Assembly (NCBI GenBank): GCA_018697195.1 | Contig: CM031864.1 | Coordinates: forward strand, 13,574,809-13,638,808 | Length of the DNA stretch: 64,000 bases | Direction of reading: 5' to 3' | DNA from: Certhia americana | Lineage: Eukaryota; Chordata; Aves; Passeriformes; Certhiidae | Part shown: positions 12,797-24,878 of the stretch, one piece after another | How positions within the stretch are numbered: the first letter of the stretch is position 1 | How the letters are laid out: the number at the start of each line of letters is the position of its first letter | The notes under the pieces: generated by a model | The model's database searches: none | What the model was told of the DNA's origin: nothing | Seen by the model: only the letters and a program-made list of their open reading frames with translations | Position numbers and translations under genes: made by a program

Positions 12797-14869
12797 TAAA
12801 AAGCTATCCCTCTTTCAGGCAGCAAGAATTTCAAGTCATGCTACTCCTCATAAAATATGCAGACTTTCTGAAAAAGGGTGAATTTTCAATTTACTGATAG
12901 ATTAGTAAACACGATGCCTCTGGGCAATTTGTACTATATTCTTACAAATAAGTAACATTCATCAATTTTTCACCATGGACATAACGTATACAGTATTTGA
13001 ATATGCATTTATAATTCAGAATGGTGTAATTAATGAAAGTAAAATATATTTCAAGAATATCTAGTGCATCTGTAATTTATAGAGCTTTAAATGTAGATTT
13101 ATAGTCAGTTTGTCATGTGCTAGAGAAATGCCTTCATAAAAATGTGTGAACATTTGTGCTGTAACAACTCTGTCAAAAGAACATCATGGTGATCATTTGG
13201 CAACATGTATATGTTGTCTGATGAACTTTACTACAATTAATTATCACTGCTAATGAACATTTGATTAAAGTAATTTTCTAAAATATACAAATGATTAAGT
13301 GAGAATATGAGAAGATTCATTGCACATATTGATAACAGTAAATTCTATGTGACATTTTCCTGTGTCTAATAAAATGAAATAGTGAAATTATAATTCATTA
13401 GAAAAAAAATTCAAAAGAACCTTTTGGAAAACTCTATTCTAATATACATATATCCAGGAGTTATTTTAATGACCTCAAGATAACCACAGGGCTGACCCCT
13501 GCAATACATTCCTGTCACTATAAAATGCTGCAGAAGAATATTAGCAGAGCAAAAATAATACCAGAGTGCTGCATAGTAACAGGAGTTGTTGCCTTCAGTT
13601 TAAATTCAGGGCTTTGCTGAGGAGAGCTTCATCCCTTTCAAAACACAGGCTGAAATACAGAGCACTTGTCACATATCCTATTTTTTAAGCTTGTTTAAGT
13701 TGACCCTGTTCATTGTACATTGTACTGCAGATTTTGTATCAACAATGAATGGTAGTAGAATGTACTTTCACTGAAATTGGAATACATCAAAATAAACAAC
13801 TTGAAACAACTCTGTTATTTATCTCTTACATTACAACCATTAAAATACTGAACAAGCACTGGAAATCAATTTGCTATTGTTTCAAAATATTGATCCTAAG
13901 TTTGTACTAAGTAGGTTTTTTGGGTTATAGTTCCACAGAGAAAATTAATTTGCTTATATAACATTTTGCAACACATAATGCACAAGTTTTACCTTGCCCT
14001 TTGAGACTGACAGAGGAAAGAAATTTCCTTCACGCCAGTCACTGCAGCAGTTTCTGCCAATGATAATGGTGACTACTGAATGTGGTGGCAAAACATGAAC
14101 CCTAGAAGCCATCATCTGTATCTTCAACACAGGACTTTATGTCAGACAGGATCCCAAAAAGTTCCTCCAGCTGGTGCAGTAATAAAGGCACTTTCAGAAG
14201 TGTCCCTTACTTTTTCATGGTCACCTGATACTGAACACCTTCTTCAAAGTGGGTCAAAAAATTCTGGGTGGAAGGTAGAAAAATATAGGCACAAATAACA
14301 CATAAACCAATGTAAATAAAGATAAAGTGATTTTTTTTTCCCTGTGGTATCTGGACTGTACGTCAGATTTAATATATGAATATTGCTCCTTGTGTAGGAC
14401 TCATTGTAGCTTAGCTTGCATGGCTGCTCAAGATAATAAACAGGCATAATCCTACATTTGGCTTTCAGCAATGCCAATAGCATCCTGTTATCTTGTTTGA
14501 TGTTAGCAGTAATGTGAAATAAACTAAATTTCAGAAGTAAATCAATACCCATTTTGACAATAAATGAAAATTATTAATAAATGCATTTTAAATTTATGTA
14601 CAAATGCAACACTCAAGAATGTGGAGAAGCAGTGATAGTAACATCGCATATAAATCAACACTTTCAAAAGTCAATCATGTTTGACTTTAATTTTATAGTT
14701 CTGTAAGAATGTTGAACTTTCTTCATGAAAACATTCCAATTTATGTAAAATGCAAAGCTTTTAAATATTTTTTTATAATAAACACAATTTATTCTTCTAA
14801 TACATCTAAATCCCACAGAGAAAGAAATAAATCAGTGAGTATTTTATCATCAACAATTTTGCCACTTCA
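12797..14869. other. Non-coding DNA with a possible conserved AT-rich block
   Basis: No gene. The part around 12960-13330 is unique, lacks simple repeats, and is dense in TAAT/ATTA words (for example ATTAATTA at 13237 and TAATGAAC at 13251) with a near-palindrome CAACATGTATATGTTG at 13201. This is the texture of vertebrate developmental enhancers, but it is only an inference. The open frames at 14080-14298 (plus) and 14244-14552 (minus) are unrecognised and overlap each other. Confidence 0.5.
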
Positions 14870-14985
14870 CTGGGAATGTGACCTTCTCCTTAATTTATCA
14901 CATAGCCACCAATACTTTGTACTTCTCTAAGGGCTTGTTGCTGAAGTTTCCTAATTTTTTACAAGTATCAGCAATTTATTTTACC
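14870..14985 (+). repeat. Possible degraded MIR-type SINE (plus orientation)
   Basis: The string from about 14861, TTTGCCACTTCACTGGGAAT then GTGACCTT, resembles the TGCCACTTACTAGCTGTGTGACCTTGG core of MIR. Further on, GAAGTTTCCTAATTTTTTAC resembles CTCAGTTTCCTCATCTGTAA. About 40 unmatched bases separate the two parts, so the call is weak. Confidence 0.3.
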
Positions 14986-14989
14986 CTAC

Positions 14990-15150
14990 TTTCATGCACC
15001 TAGTGCTTTACAATCCTTGTGTTAGAGGCTACAGAAAAGAGACACTAATTGTTAAACTTTTTGCTTCAAGCTGCACAGGAAGATTGATGACAGAAAGAAG
15101 CAGAATTCAGATTTTGTGACATACTTTAGCTGCCAGTCCATTCTAAATGT
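14990..15150 (-). repeat. Decayed MIR-type SINE relic
   Basis: Read on plus, CACCTAGTGCTTTACAATCC resembles the GCGCTTTACAA end of MIR in reverse complement. It is followed by a distant GAAA..TTGTTAAACT region, CAAGCTGCACAGGAAG (matching the CAAGGTCACACAG core) and GAAGCAGAATTCAGATTTTG (matching GGCAGAGC..GAATTGAACCCAGG). It ends near GCTGCCAGTCCA. Order and spacing fit the family, and identity is low. Confidence 0.5.
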
Positions 15151-15441
15151 TTGATTCAGGAACTTTTAAATGAAAAAAACCCTTTGTATCTAAACTTAAC
15201 ATATGGGTATGGAAACTTTTTAAAGATCCACTTGTAGTTTCTAATTGACCCTCTCTAGGTTTGTGCTGAATTTCTCACAGATTTAAGATGAACTTCTGGC
15301 TGTTAGTGCCCAAATACTCTTTTAGATAAAGCATTTCCTTTCCATAACTGTGCATCCTAATTATTTTGCAATGACATCTGCATAAGACCCATAGTACTTT
15401 ACTGTCAGTCTGGAAAATCCTCCTACTCAGAAAAACATGTG

Positions 15442-15446
<5 letters not shown>

Positions 15447-15493
<47 letters not shown>

Positions 15494-15503
15494 NNNNNNN
15501 NNN

Positions 15504-15552
<49 letters not shown>
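15447..15552. repeat. (GT)n dinucleotide microsatellite
   Basis: 47 bases of pure GT precede a 10-N gap and 49 bases of pure GT follow it. The array is at least 48 uninterrupted units and its true length is unknown because the assembly breaks inside it. The open frames on both strands here are only the translated repeat (Cys-Val and His-Thr). Confidence 0.98.
15494..15503. other. Assembly gap of 10 N
   Basis: Ten undetermined bases sit inside the (GT)n array. A round-number gap within a simple repeat indicates an unresolved repeat and is not a measured length. Confidence 0.97.
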
Positions 15553-15553
<1 letters not shown>

Positions 15554-17337
15554 CAAACATTAAAGATATTCCATCTGTCACATCTTTAACAATTTATATA
15601 AACTCCATTGTTGGGAAAAGAACCCAGAAATTACTGAAATACTTTCCACCACTCATTTAGCTAAAGGACGCAACAGCTATTGACATACTAACTGTGGATC
15701 AAGAGGGTTCTTGTAGTTATATCTCTAACCTCTTAAACCTAGCAGGAGATTTGAATTAATTATACTGGCATCAATGATATAAACAGACAATTCATCTTGA
15801 ATCATTCAATAATCTTCAGTAAATGATTAATACACTTTTAATCACAGAATACCTGGTATCTTTCCAGTCAATACTTCACATGAGCTTAAAAAGATACATT
15901 ACCGCAAGCTATAGATCAGTTTCTGTTTTGTTAGATCCAACTAGAAATATCTTGGGTTTATTTGGGAAAGGAAATTTAATGACTAAATTTTTCAAATCCA
16001 GGGGGAAATGATTGTGCAATATTTTGTTGATTTTCTTCCAGCTAGATCTAATTGAATATAGAAAATGTATTGGTAGTTTTATTACTACAATCTTTATTAG
16101 GTCTGTCATATCCAAACTAAGTGAACTGTCTCTGAATTCGGGTTGAGCGTGTTATTGTTCTTTAGGGCATAACAACATTCTTCAGTGGAAGTTTGGCAGT
16201 CATCCATCATCAATGCTCTCCTTGGAGGTTATCATGCATCATGGAAAAAGGGCCTGCCCTCTCCCTACCAACCACATTTGCCTTGAAGGAGAAAATGCCC
16301 CCTCCCCACAGCTCTAACTTTCTTTTTCTGACAAATCCATAGTCCAGCAGGAAGTGGCAAGGTGCCTATTGCTGCCCTTTTTGAATATCAGACCTCTGGG
16401 CATTTCAGCATGACACTATACCATGAGAAATGTAGGATGAGGCAGAAGACAATGTAACTGAAATGTCAAAGGTTTGAGTTCAATTTGGTTTGAAGGATGG
16501 CCAAAGGCTCAGATCACTTCTTATTTTAACCAAACTATTTGTAATATACATTGTCACTTTGTTGGTAATACAGCATGTTTCATTTGGCTGGTCCAAAGAG
16601 AAATAGTACCTTCCTAGGTGCAGGAAAACATTCTCTGTACTAGAAAGAAAGGTGGGGATGTTTTTTTAACTAATCCTATATTCTTCTCTATTTCTATTTG
16701 GTCCCAGTTAGACCTCAACTATGAAAATACATATTGCTTATTGGTCTTCACTTTTAGTGACAGCTTGCTTTCTTAGAAAACCTTAGAGAAGCACATACAC
16801 ATTCTTCTTTTTGCTGAAGACTTCACTTTTGTTTTCTATGAGTCTTCTCTTCTTTAATCTCAAATAAGCATCACATTACATCCCTGGCACAGTGGCTTCC
16901 ACCACTCAAGCTTCTCAGCACTACCACAACACTGAAATAAATGCACATATTTTGCTCTCTACTCAGGGAAATACAGTGTGCTTGTCAGAGCATTCAGGTC
17001 TTTTTGTTTATTTGAATAGAGGATGTGAAACAAAATACCTTTTAAATAAGACATAGACTGTTAGATAAAAATTATTAAATTACACTACTGATAGGTGAAA
17101 ATGTTCATTTGATCCAAAATTCTATTTGTCTTCCCAGAACTAAAAAACAAAAAGACGGATAATAAATTCCATTTCTATTCATCATGCTCATTACTATGCA
17201 CTTTTATCCCTAATATCTAACTGACATCCTGTAATTGGGATGGTTTCATTCCCAGATTTACTCAGAGGAAATCTTTCCATTTGGAACAGCTAAAAATTAC
17301 AAAGAAAATTATCTACGTCCGTTAATTTTATCCAGTA

Positions 17338-17364
17338 TTTTCTCTCTCTCTCTTTTTTTTTTTT
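17338..17364. repeat. (TC)n plus poly-T tract
   Basis: Six TC units followed by 12 T form a short uninterrupted pyrimidine run. It is simple sequence. No AG follows closely enough to make a good splice acceptor. Confidence 0.85.
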
Positions 17365-17644
17365 ATTTAAAATCTGCCCCATCTTGAAAATATAGTTCAA
17401 AGTGGCATCAGTGTGCATTGACACTCTGCACCTGGAATATGCCAAATGTTCTCTGATAGTTTAGCAGCCTGGAAGGTAAAGGTGAGGAGAAAAATGTGTG
17501 TATGTCCCTCACATAACATAAAATTATGCAGAAATGCTGGTATTACAGCATATTAAACACGATTCTGATATTCAGTTACACTGAATAATAAATCTAAGTT
17601 TTTTATTTTAGTTCCCACAGTTATTCTCACAAAAGAAGTAGGCT

Positions 17645-17670
17645 ATCCTCTTCAAATATCCTCTTCAAAT
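17645..17670. repeat. Perfect 13-bp tandem duplication
   Basis: ATCCTCTTCAAAT occurs twice head to tail with no mismatch, indicating a recent local duplication. Confidence 0.95.
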
Positions 17671-20600
17671 GATCTCCTCCATCTTACATATTATAAGTAA
17701 TATGGTGAATTCCACCTCCTTGAAACTTAATCCTTGATCAGATATTTTATTTGGTTTCTAACACACCGTGAATAAAATCTACATTAAATGTTATAGGTAT
17801 TGAGACTTTCAGCTTGAGGCTGACACTCCTCAAACAGTTTAAGCTGGCAGCCTCACTAAGTTACGCTGCTGCCTGAGCACAAATGGAGCAAGGAGCTCAC
17901 AGGGAGCAGGCAGGGCCCTTGTCTTCTGGCCCTGCAGGGCTTGGGCAGCTCCAGGCTTCAGGGAACCCCCAGCTCCTCCTCAGCTCATGGCAGGGCTGGG
18001 AAGAGAGCAAACATCACTGCCTGGGGACATTGCTCTTGAGGGTGAAAACTCAAGCCAAATGTTAGTGGTATTAATTGTCAAACCCAGAATTACAGCCTTT
18101 AGCATCTCTGCCATGTATTAAAGTCAAGTCAGGTAAAGCCAGGGAAGTTTGCTGAGCATCATGAGTTGCTGCAGGCTTTGTCAGACAAGGAGACACTGCT
18201 GCAGGACAAAGGCTAACTGTGATTGTGGTTACTCCTGTGGAGCCAGCTTTTATTTTCTCTGCCTCTTACTCATACACAAATGATTAAGAAGAAATTTTCT
18301 CATTCCTGCTTTCTTATAAGATTAACTTTCTGAAAACTATTTAATATGCTTTAAATAAAAAAGTAAAGCAAGGATTCTAAGAATTTGTGTTCAACATATG
18401 TCTTTCCCTCATGTACTGTAGAATACTCCCCAGCTGAGTATTTGTCCCTCCTTACAAGACCAGCACTGCCTTATATTCTCAGAGATTCACATAAAGATTT
18501 CTGAGACTTTTCCAAATCTTGCTTGATTTATCACTGTCTCGTATAGCCTAGCACAGCTGAATACTAATATTCATGACAAGCTCTGTAGCAGATACATGTT
18601 CTACTTTGCTAAACTCTTTTGCAGTCTTAGTTCTTAATATTTTTATCAGCTTGAACAACTGCACTCTTGACTGCCAAACTCTTTCTCTAAGCACTTTGAA
18701 CACTCTTGTCACCTCTCCTCTCTTTCAAATCAACTGACATTGTATAGAAATTATAATTTTCTTTGTTTCTGCAAAGTTTATTTCAATCAATCCTTTAGTG
18801 TAGGTTATTTTATCTATATATTCTTGTCTTGTGTTATTATTGTGTTTTAATATTTTGAATGCTAGTAGAAAGCACAGCATAAATAGGGTTTATGATTATG
18901 AATTGTCATTCCACACTCCATGATAATGATAAGCAATCCCTCAAAAAATCATTGCCTAGTTCTGTTTTCTCCATTAAGTGTGTACTTTTTGTAGTCATAG
19001 ACTGACACATTTGCTGGAACCAAAGGTATATCCTTAGTCATGGTCTCCAAGAAAATTAAATCAAACAGGGTCATGTATTCCAGCCTTGTGTACATAAGTA
19101 CATTTTACCTGATCAGTTTTCTAAATGTGCAGGTGGAAAGGACTTCTGAACACTGAACTAATATGATTACACAAAAGTCATTTATTGTTTACATTACTAC
19201 TTTGATTATACATTTTTAAGACTATTGTTTACATTTGCAAACATTACATAATTGGTTGATTGATCTCTTTCACTCAAGCTCTGCGAGGGTCTCTGGAAAA
19301 GCAATTGGTTAAAGTTTAGGTGTTTTTTTTAACAAATACTTTCATTTTTTCCTGTCAGCTTCTCAGCATTTCTGTTCTTGATTTAGCTTAACTGTTGTTT
19401 TGGCGGCTTTGAAGATTTCTCAGTCTAGCATTATTGTTGTTTTTTAGCGACTTTGACAAATTCTAGAGAATTTGACAACACACCTAAAGATAATTTGGCT
19501 GGGGCACGCTCAGAACTGAGTTATTCAGACACATTGCAACATAAATGTTTCCAAAATTTTCTAAATGTTCCTTTCTTAGAGCACATTTCACTCTTTCTTT
19601 AAGAGGTTTTGTGTTTTCCACTTTCAGCAATATAATACATAATCTTTGTTGAAACCTTCCTTTTGATAACCCATTTCTTTGAAGGTCTCATTTGTTTGCT
19701 TGTAATTTCATTAGCTGAAGTGCCACTAGATCCCAAATTTATTAGAAGAAGAGTAAAACCCCAAGTGAGATGAGGCTACTAATATGCTGTCCTTGTCCCA
19801 GCATAATTTTTTTCATGCAGTGCATTATAAAGATGTTTTTCCAGAAATTGAGATTTTTGTGTGTGAAATGCAGAGCTGGGCTATTCCTGAGTAATTTGGT
19901 ATTCTATATACAGTGTGCTCCGTTTATAACCCCTATGTCTCATCACTCAACACTTCTTTTTTTAAATCAATTAAAGGCCAGTTCTGATAAGTAGTCATGA
20001 ATTCAGGGCAATAAAACATTAGTGATCTGGACAGTTCTGGACCTGGTCATCTGCATTATAATCAAACTACTGACATTTCTACTTATGAGGTATTCCTGTT
20101 TCTTCTTTTTTTTAAATCTAGTAATATCTGTGGAGAAATAGTAATTCACACCCAAAGTATGAATCTCAGCTCCCTTGGACCCTGCTGCCTCTTCCCAGCA
20201 AGTATTCTGCCATGAGAGAAGCCCAGGTTTCAGAGTTCTGGGGGGAAGGAAAGCTCAGAGAAATAATCTGAACTCTGAAATCTGCTGTGCCCCTGTAGCT
20301 GCAGCCTTCCTGGCTGATATTTGCCTCTTAACAGTTATGATGTGGCACAAAAATCTTTCAAGAAGTCCGTAAATATTTCTTCCCAGATTTAATGTGCAAT
20401 GGACTCTTTTCAGAATTGCTTATTTGTCTTGTCTAAGGCAAAAATCTCAGTATTTCAGTCTTGAAGTCAGAATTCTTAGAGAGGGTTTTTTTTCACTCAG
20501 TTCCCATTTTCCACCTATTGGTGAGTTCACATGTTTATGTTGGCTGAAGCAATATTATTCTGTCTGAGGAGGGAAACCATAGAAAATATTTGTATATGAA

Positions 20601-22631
20601 AAGACTGCAGCACTTAAAGAAGGCCCTTTCTATCAGCCACCCAAAGAGTCTATATCTGTATACATCCATCTTTGGGCATACACATGAAAGGCTGATTTTA
20701 CAATAATATTTGGAATAATTATACTCTGGCAGACTCAAAGGTGGTATAAGCAGGTGTCATTTCATTGATTTTATTTGCATTCACTTCACTGCTTGTGGGT
20801 TTACTATACTTAATTTCCAGATTTAGTAGCACTGACACCAAAATGGAAGCCTGTTTTCTCCATTCAGAAACTGAAGCAGTGTTTGCTGTCTGCCTCAGCC
20901 TGCAATTGCACAGCACACAAACCCTGACCTCCTGCTTGTTCACCCCATGGAATTTTGTCCTTCTGGGGACAGTGACAATTGGTGTAGCATGGGTGAGCTG
21001 AAGCACAGACTCTGTGGAAACTGTCCCCTGGCCCAGTCTCAGCCCCCAGGAATTTAGAGCCAGAGATACTGCTTACTACAGGCTCCATGAGTAAGGAAGT
21101 ATTCACTGCTAATTAAAACATTTCTTCTGTGGGTAGTAATCAGTCATTAGGAGCATTCTGCTTTTACAGAGCAAGAGTGAGGTGGAAGCAGCTGATGGGT
21201 TTAAGCATCAAGGATATCAGAGGTTAGTTTTCCTTTGAGAAGCCAAGAGGCTTCTCAGGGAATTATCTCTGTGGTTTAGGACTGTTGTTGGTAATTGCCT
21301 AGGCCCAAAGAAAAGCACAGGATTGCAGAACATACCTACTCAATTTAAGAGAAAGAGTACACAGATGACCAGAAATCTGTGAAGCTTCCTTGCAGTCCAG
21401 TTTTCCAGGATTGTTACTCATTTCCTAGATTTTTACTAATCACAACTGCACATTTACAGGAACCATGTTATCACTTTCCCTTCATGCCCCTGTATTCGTT
21501 AAAGTAATTATACTGAAGAGAAAGCCAAAAGGCCTCTGAAATATAGCAGAAATCTAAGAAAAGAACAATTTTTGGAAATTGTTTTTTGTTGCGTAACTAC
21601 TGAAGTGAGCAGGCTGCTATGAAATATCTTCACGTCTGCTGATCAGGAAAGGCAATTTATCACAAACTCGGTAAGTCTGTCTGTTTAACTACCTTTTTTA
21701 AGCAATGTTGATGCCTTGCTAGAAACTATCTGAGCTAATTCTTTCTAAATACAAGCAAATGGCAAGTAATTACACAAACTGGGATTAAGAAATTGCTGGT
21801 AAGCACCAGAATACAATAAGTAACGGATTGAAGTGTTTCCAATTTTTAAAGGTGTGATTTTTCTCTGTTTCATTCCAGTGGTTTAATTTTATTAGTGTGC
21901 CTTGCTGCTGAGAGAGCTAGTCCTGCTTCTTCAACAGGATTCAGTGCTGTCATGTGTTCTGTGGTCATGCACAAAAGATGCATAGTCCTGTGAGCCCACA
22001 TACGTTGATAAACATATCTTATAATTACCCAGATAAAAGCTAAGGTCCTCTTCAGGTGTTCATTCAGATGTATCTCAGAAAATCCTCCTTGCTGTTGAAA
22101 GGACCTTACAGGTCTATTTAGTGTAGGTTTCCCTTATTCCACAAATAACTTCCTTTACATGACCTAGTTTAAAGCCAGCCATGTAGAAAAGCAAATGGCA
22201 AATGAAAGATTACTTCATATCTAATGCCTCCATAAATGTGCGTACCTCAGATATAAAAAGCTGGGTTCTAATTTACTAGAAAGCAGAGGCTTGATCGTGG
22301 TGCTATGCTGGGCAGTGTGCCAACCCACAATTTATTGCTGGCCTATATTAATGAGGTAACAAAGTACACTAGTTCAAAATTTCATGAGAGCTATAGGGAC
22401 CTTGCCGGGACAAAAGATTTCTGTAATTCTTAATCATCATTCTTTCATGGTTATATCCAAAATCAATATTGTTTTTCTCATTATTAAGAGAAGAGAAAAC
22501 CAAAATAACAAAATAACACCAAGTCTTAAGCTACAGTGCCATGTTTTTGTTGGCAGTATGTCATACTGAAAATTATTTTTTTTAATTCTGGGCAATTTGT
22601 AAAGTGCATTCTGACATGCAACATGATACTC

Positions 22632-22653
22632 TGTATACATATATATATGTACA
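22632..22653. repeat. AT-rich near-palindrome
   Basis: TGTATACATATATATATGTA followed by CA is a near-perfect 22-base inverted repeat that could extrude a small cruciform. It is part of a locally TA-rich stretch running to about 22680. Confidence 0.6.
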
Positions 22654-24467
22654 ATATACCTATTTCTACTATATATTATGTCTACACAGATATAATTTCA
22701 CTTTGATGAGATAAACAGACCTTTCCAGAAGAATTCTTTATATCTTGCACATAATGCAACTTCTGCTGTACAAGTGGTAAGTGCTTTAGAGAACTTTAAG
22801 AAAATAGTGTTTAAAGCAGAGCAATTTATATTAAACTGCTTGGCACCAAGGTTCAAAATCTGATGGACAAGAACATATAGATGAGAACAGATTTTCAACA
22901 AGTCAGTAGCATTTCATCTGTGGCTAAGAATAGTACTTTGACCCAGTTTTTTATCCAATTTTCATACAAACATGCATAAATTCACCATGCAGAGTCTTAT
23001 ATACTTTTCCTGGGGGAAAAAAAAAGAAAGAAAAAGTAAGGATAAATGCATGTGATAAACTCTGATAAATTAGAGAGTTTTTCCCTCTGCTATATCAACA
23101 AGCCAGGAGCTATTTATTCAGCTGTTTGAACCTAGCAGATATTGCCTTGCAATTTGGAAGAAAACCTGATAATGCGGTTTTTGGGTGTAATCCTGCAAGG
23201 ATAACTTCACTTACTGCCTACCCTTTTGTAGATTGTGGTGCACATAGCACATAGTGACTGGAGATGCTGAGGAAATGCAGCATCTCACATGTCACACGTT
23301 AGGAACCACGAATCAGTGTCGTGTCACTCACACTCTTTAACACACCTGTCCCAGATGAGGAAACTTTGCTTTGCCTTCTCCTCAGAAAAAGGAAATGAAC
23401 CAATGGACCCAAGTGAAGCCACTCTGAGACATCTATGACCCATGAATTGGACCAAGGTCAGTCCACCTCCCCAGTGGTTTCCTCTCATTCCCCACTGAGC
23501 CATGCTGGTAGGCTCCCACACAATTGACAGACACAATTGCTACTGTACAATACCTATTTTAGCTAAGAGGTTAAAAGTTTATTAAGCTGTGAAAAAAGTC
23601 TGTGTTTATTAAGTCTGTGTAAAAATCTAACACATTATAAATGTATTATTGCAGATTTTACTATCAAAAGTGAATTAAATTGGAATGCATTAACTTAAAA
23701 CATATTAAGCAAAGACTGAAAAAATGTTAAAATGGTTACTAGTCATGTTCTCAAAAAAAGGCTGTCTAAAGCAGCAGAAATTGAATTTATGACATTTGGG
23801 GAAAGAAATGGTCCCATTTGTGTGAGAGTTTCGTTACAAGATAACTTTAAAATGGACATAAGTTCAGAATGTAGGAGATCTTATGAGTCTAGTATAAATC
23901 AAGAATTACAGTGTTCTAAAGCCAGAATTTGTGAGATTGGAATGAGGTGCTGGAGCTCCAAGCCTGTATTTTTTAATGATGCAATACGCCAACCTATTTA
24001 AACCCCTACCCCTGCTCAAGGCAGAATTTGAACTCTGAGTCAGGTGACCTTGGTAACTGTTTTTTTATGAATCTGTGAATAAACCTTTCCTTTTTTGGGG
24101 GGTGGGAGAAGTTTAGGAAGATGAGGAAAAGAGTTGTGAAAGGCTGTAAAAAAGTAGAGTACGTATATTTACGATTATTTATGCATAAAAAGTATCAAGA
24201 TAAATTTTTCCCACTGTCTTGCTGACAAGTAAAATGAGGCAAAAAATGGAATACAAGTATGATCTTGATTAATAATAACCACAAATTATTAACTGTAGCT
24301 TGACCGTGCAATCTTAACATGTTAACAGAAGGTTAATTTTCGAAGAAATTTTATTTACAGGTAATCTTAATGACTATGTCCAAAACATGATGTAGGAATA
24401 AAAATATCCATGTGGAACTGAAAGGGAGCATGATGTCTTTTAGAAGACTAGCCTACTAAAAGATATC

Positions 24468-24472
<5 letters not shown>

Positions 24473-24536
<64 letters not shown>
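24473..24536. repeat. (TA)32 microsatellite
   Basis: 64 bases of uninterrupted TA. Arrays of this length melt easily, can form cruciforms and are usually length-polymorphic. It is flanked by unique AT-rich DNA. Confidence 0.98.
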
Positions 24537-24543
<7 letters not shown>

Positions 24544-24846
24544 CTACCAGACTACGATTTATATATGTTGTATATGTTTATACCTTATATAAATTGCCAG
24601 ATAAGGTTCTGTCATTTTTCTTTCTGCTTCTTAGTACAAATAGGAAAAACCAATCTAGGAAGAGCTATCAATAAAGAGTACAAACCCTTATTGTACTCCA
24701 AACCTCTTATGCTATTTCTAGTTATTCCCTGATCAGCATGATTGGTTGCCTGTGTACATTTTAAGCCACTGAGATTGCTAGCTCTGCTGGTACCATGTGG
24801 AAAACCTAACACTTAACAAATGGCCTAAATTTCTTTTGACCAAAGT

Positions 24847-24878
24847 ACAGTAAACCCTATCAGCACAGTAAACCCTAT
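24847..24878. repeat. Short direct duplication, 18-bp period
   Basis: The 14-mer ACAGTAAACCCTAT occurs at 24847 and 24865, separated by CAGC. A minor local duplication. Confidence 0.9.

Larger units (their letters stand above)
15553..24472. other. Unique non-coding DNA with one GC-richer islet
   Basis: No supported gene over about 9 kb. A GC-richer islet at about 17.88-18.06 kb (CTGCAGGGC, CAGCTCC and CAGGGCTGGG words) carries a 60-codon open frame without a recognisable product. It has almost no CpG, so it is not a CpG island. At 20.7-21.1 kb three open frames overlap on both strands. None has a family signature. At 22074-22140 a phrase like GTTGAAAGGACCTTACAGG faintly recalls a CR1 3' region, but the similarity is too short to annotate. 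Confidence 0.6.

Noticed and set aside
15275..15660. Frames coding His-Thr or Cys-Val repeats across the N gap
   Set aside because: They are only the translated (GT)n microsatellite and contain undetermined residues.
17880..18065. GC-richer islet as a CpG island or promoter
   Set aside because: CpG dinucleotides are nearly absent, and there is no TATA or initiator context that I could support.
22074..22140. Possible CR1 LINE 3' remnant (GTTGAAAGGACCTTACAGG)
   Set aside because: The similarity is confined to about 20 bases, with no CR1-type terminal octamer repeats and no extension on either side.
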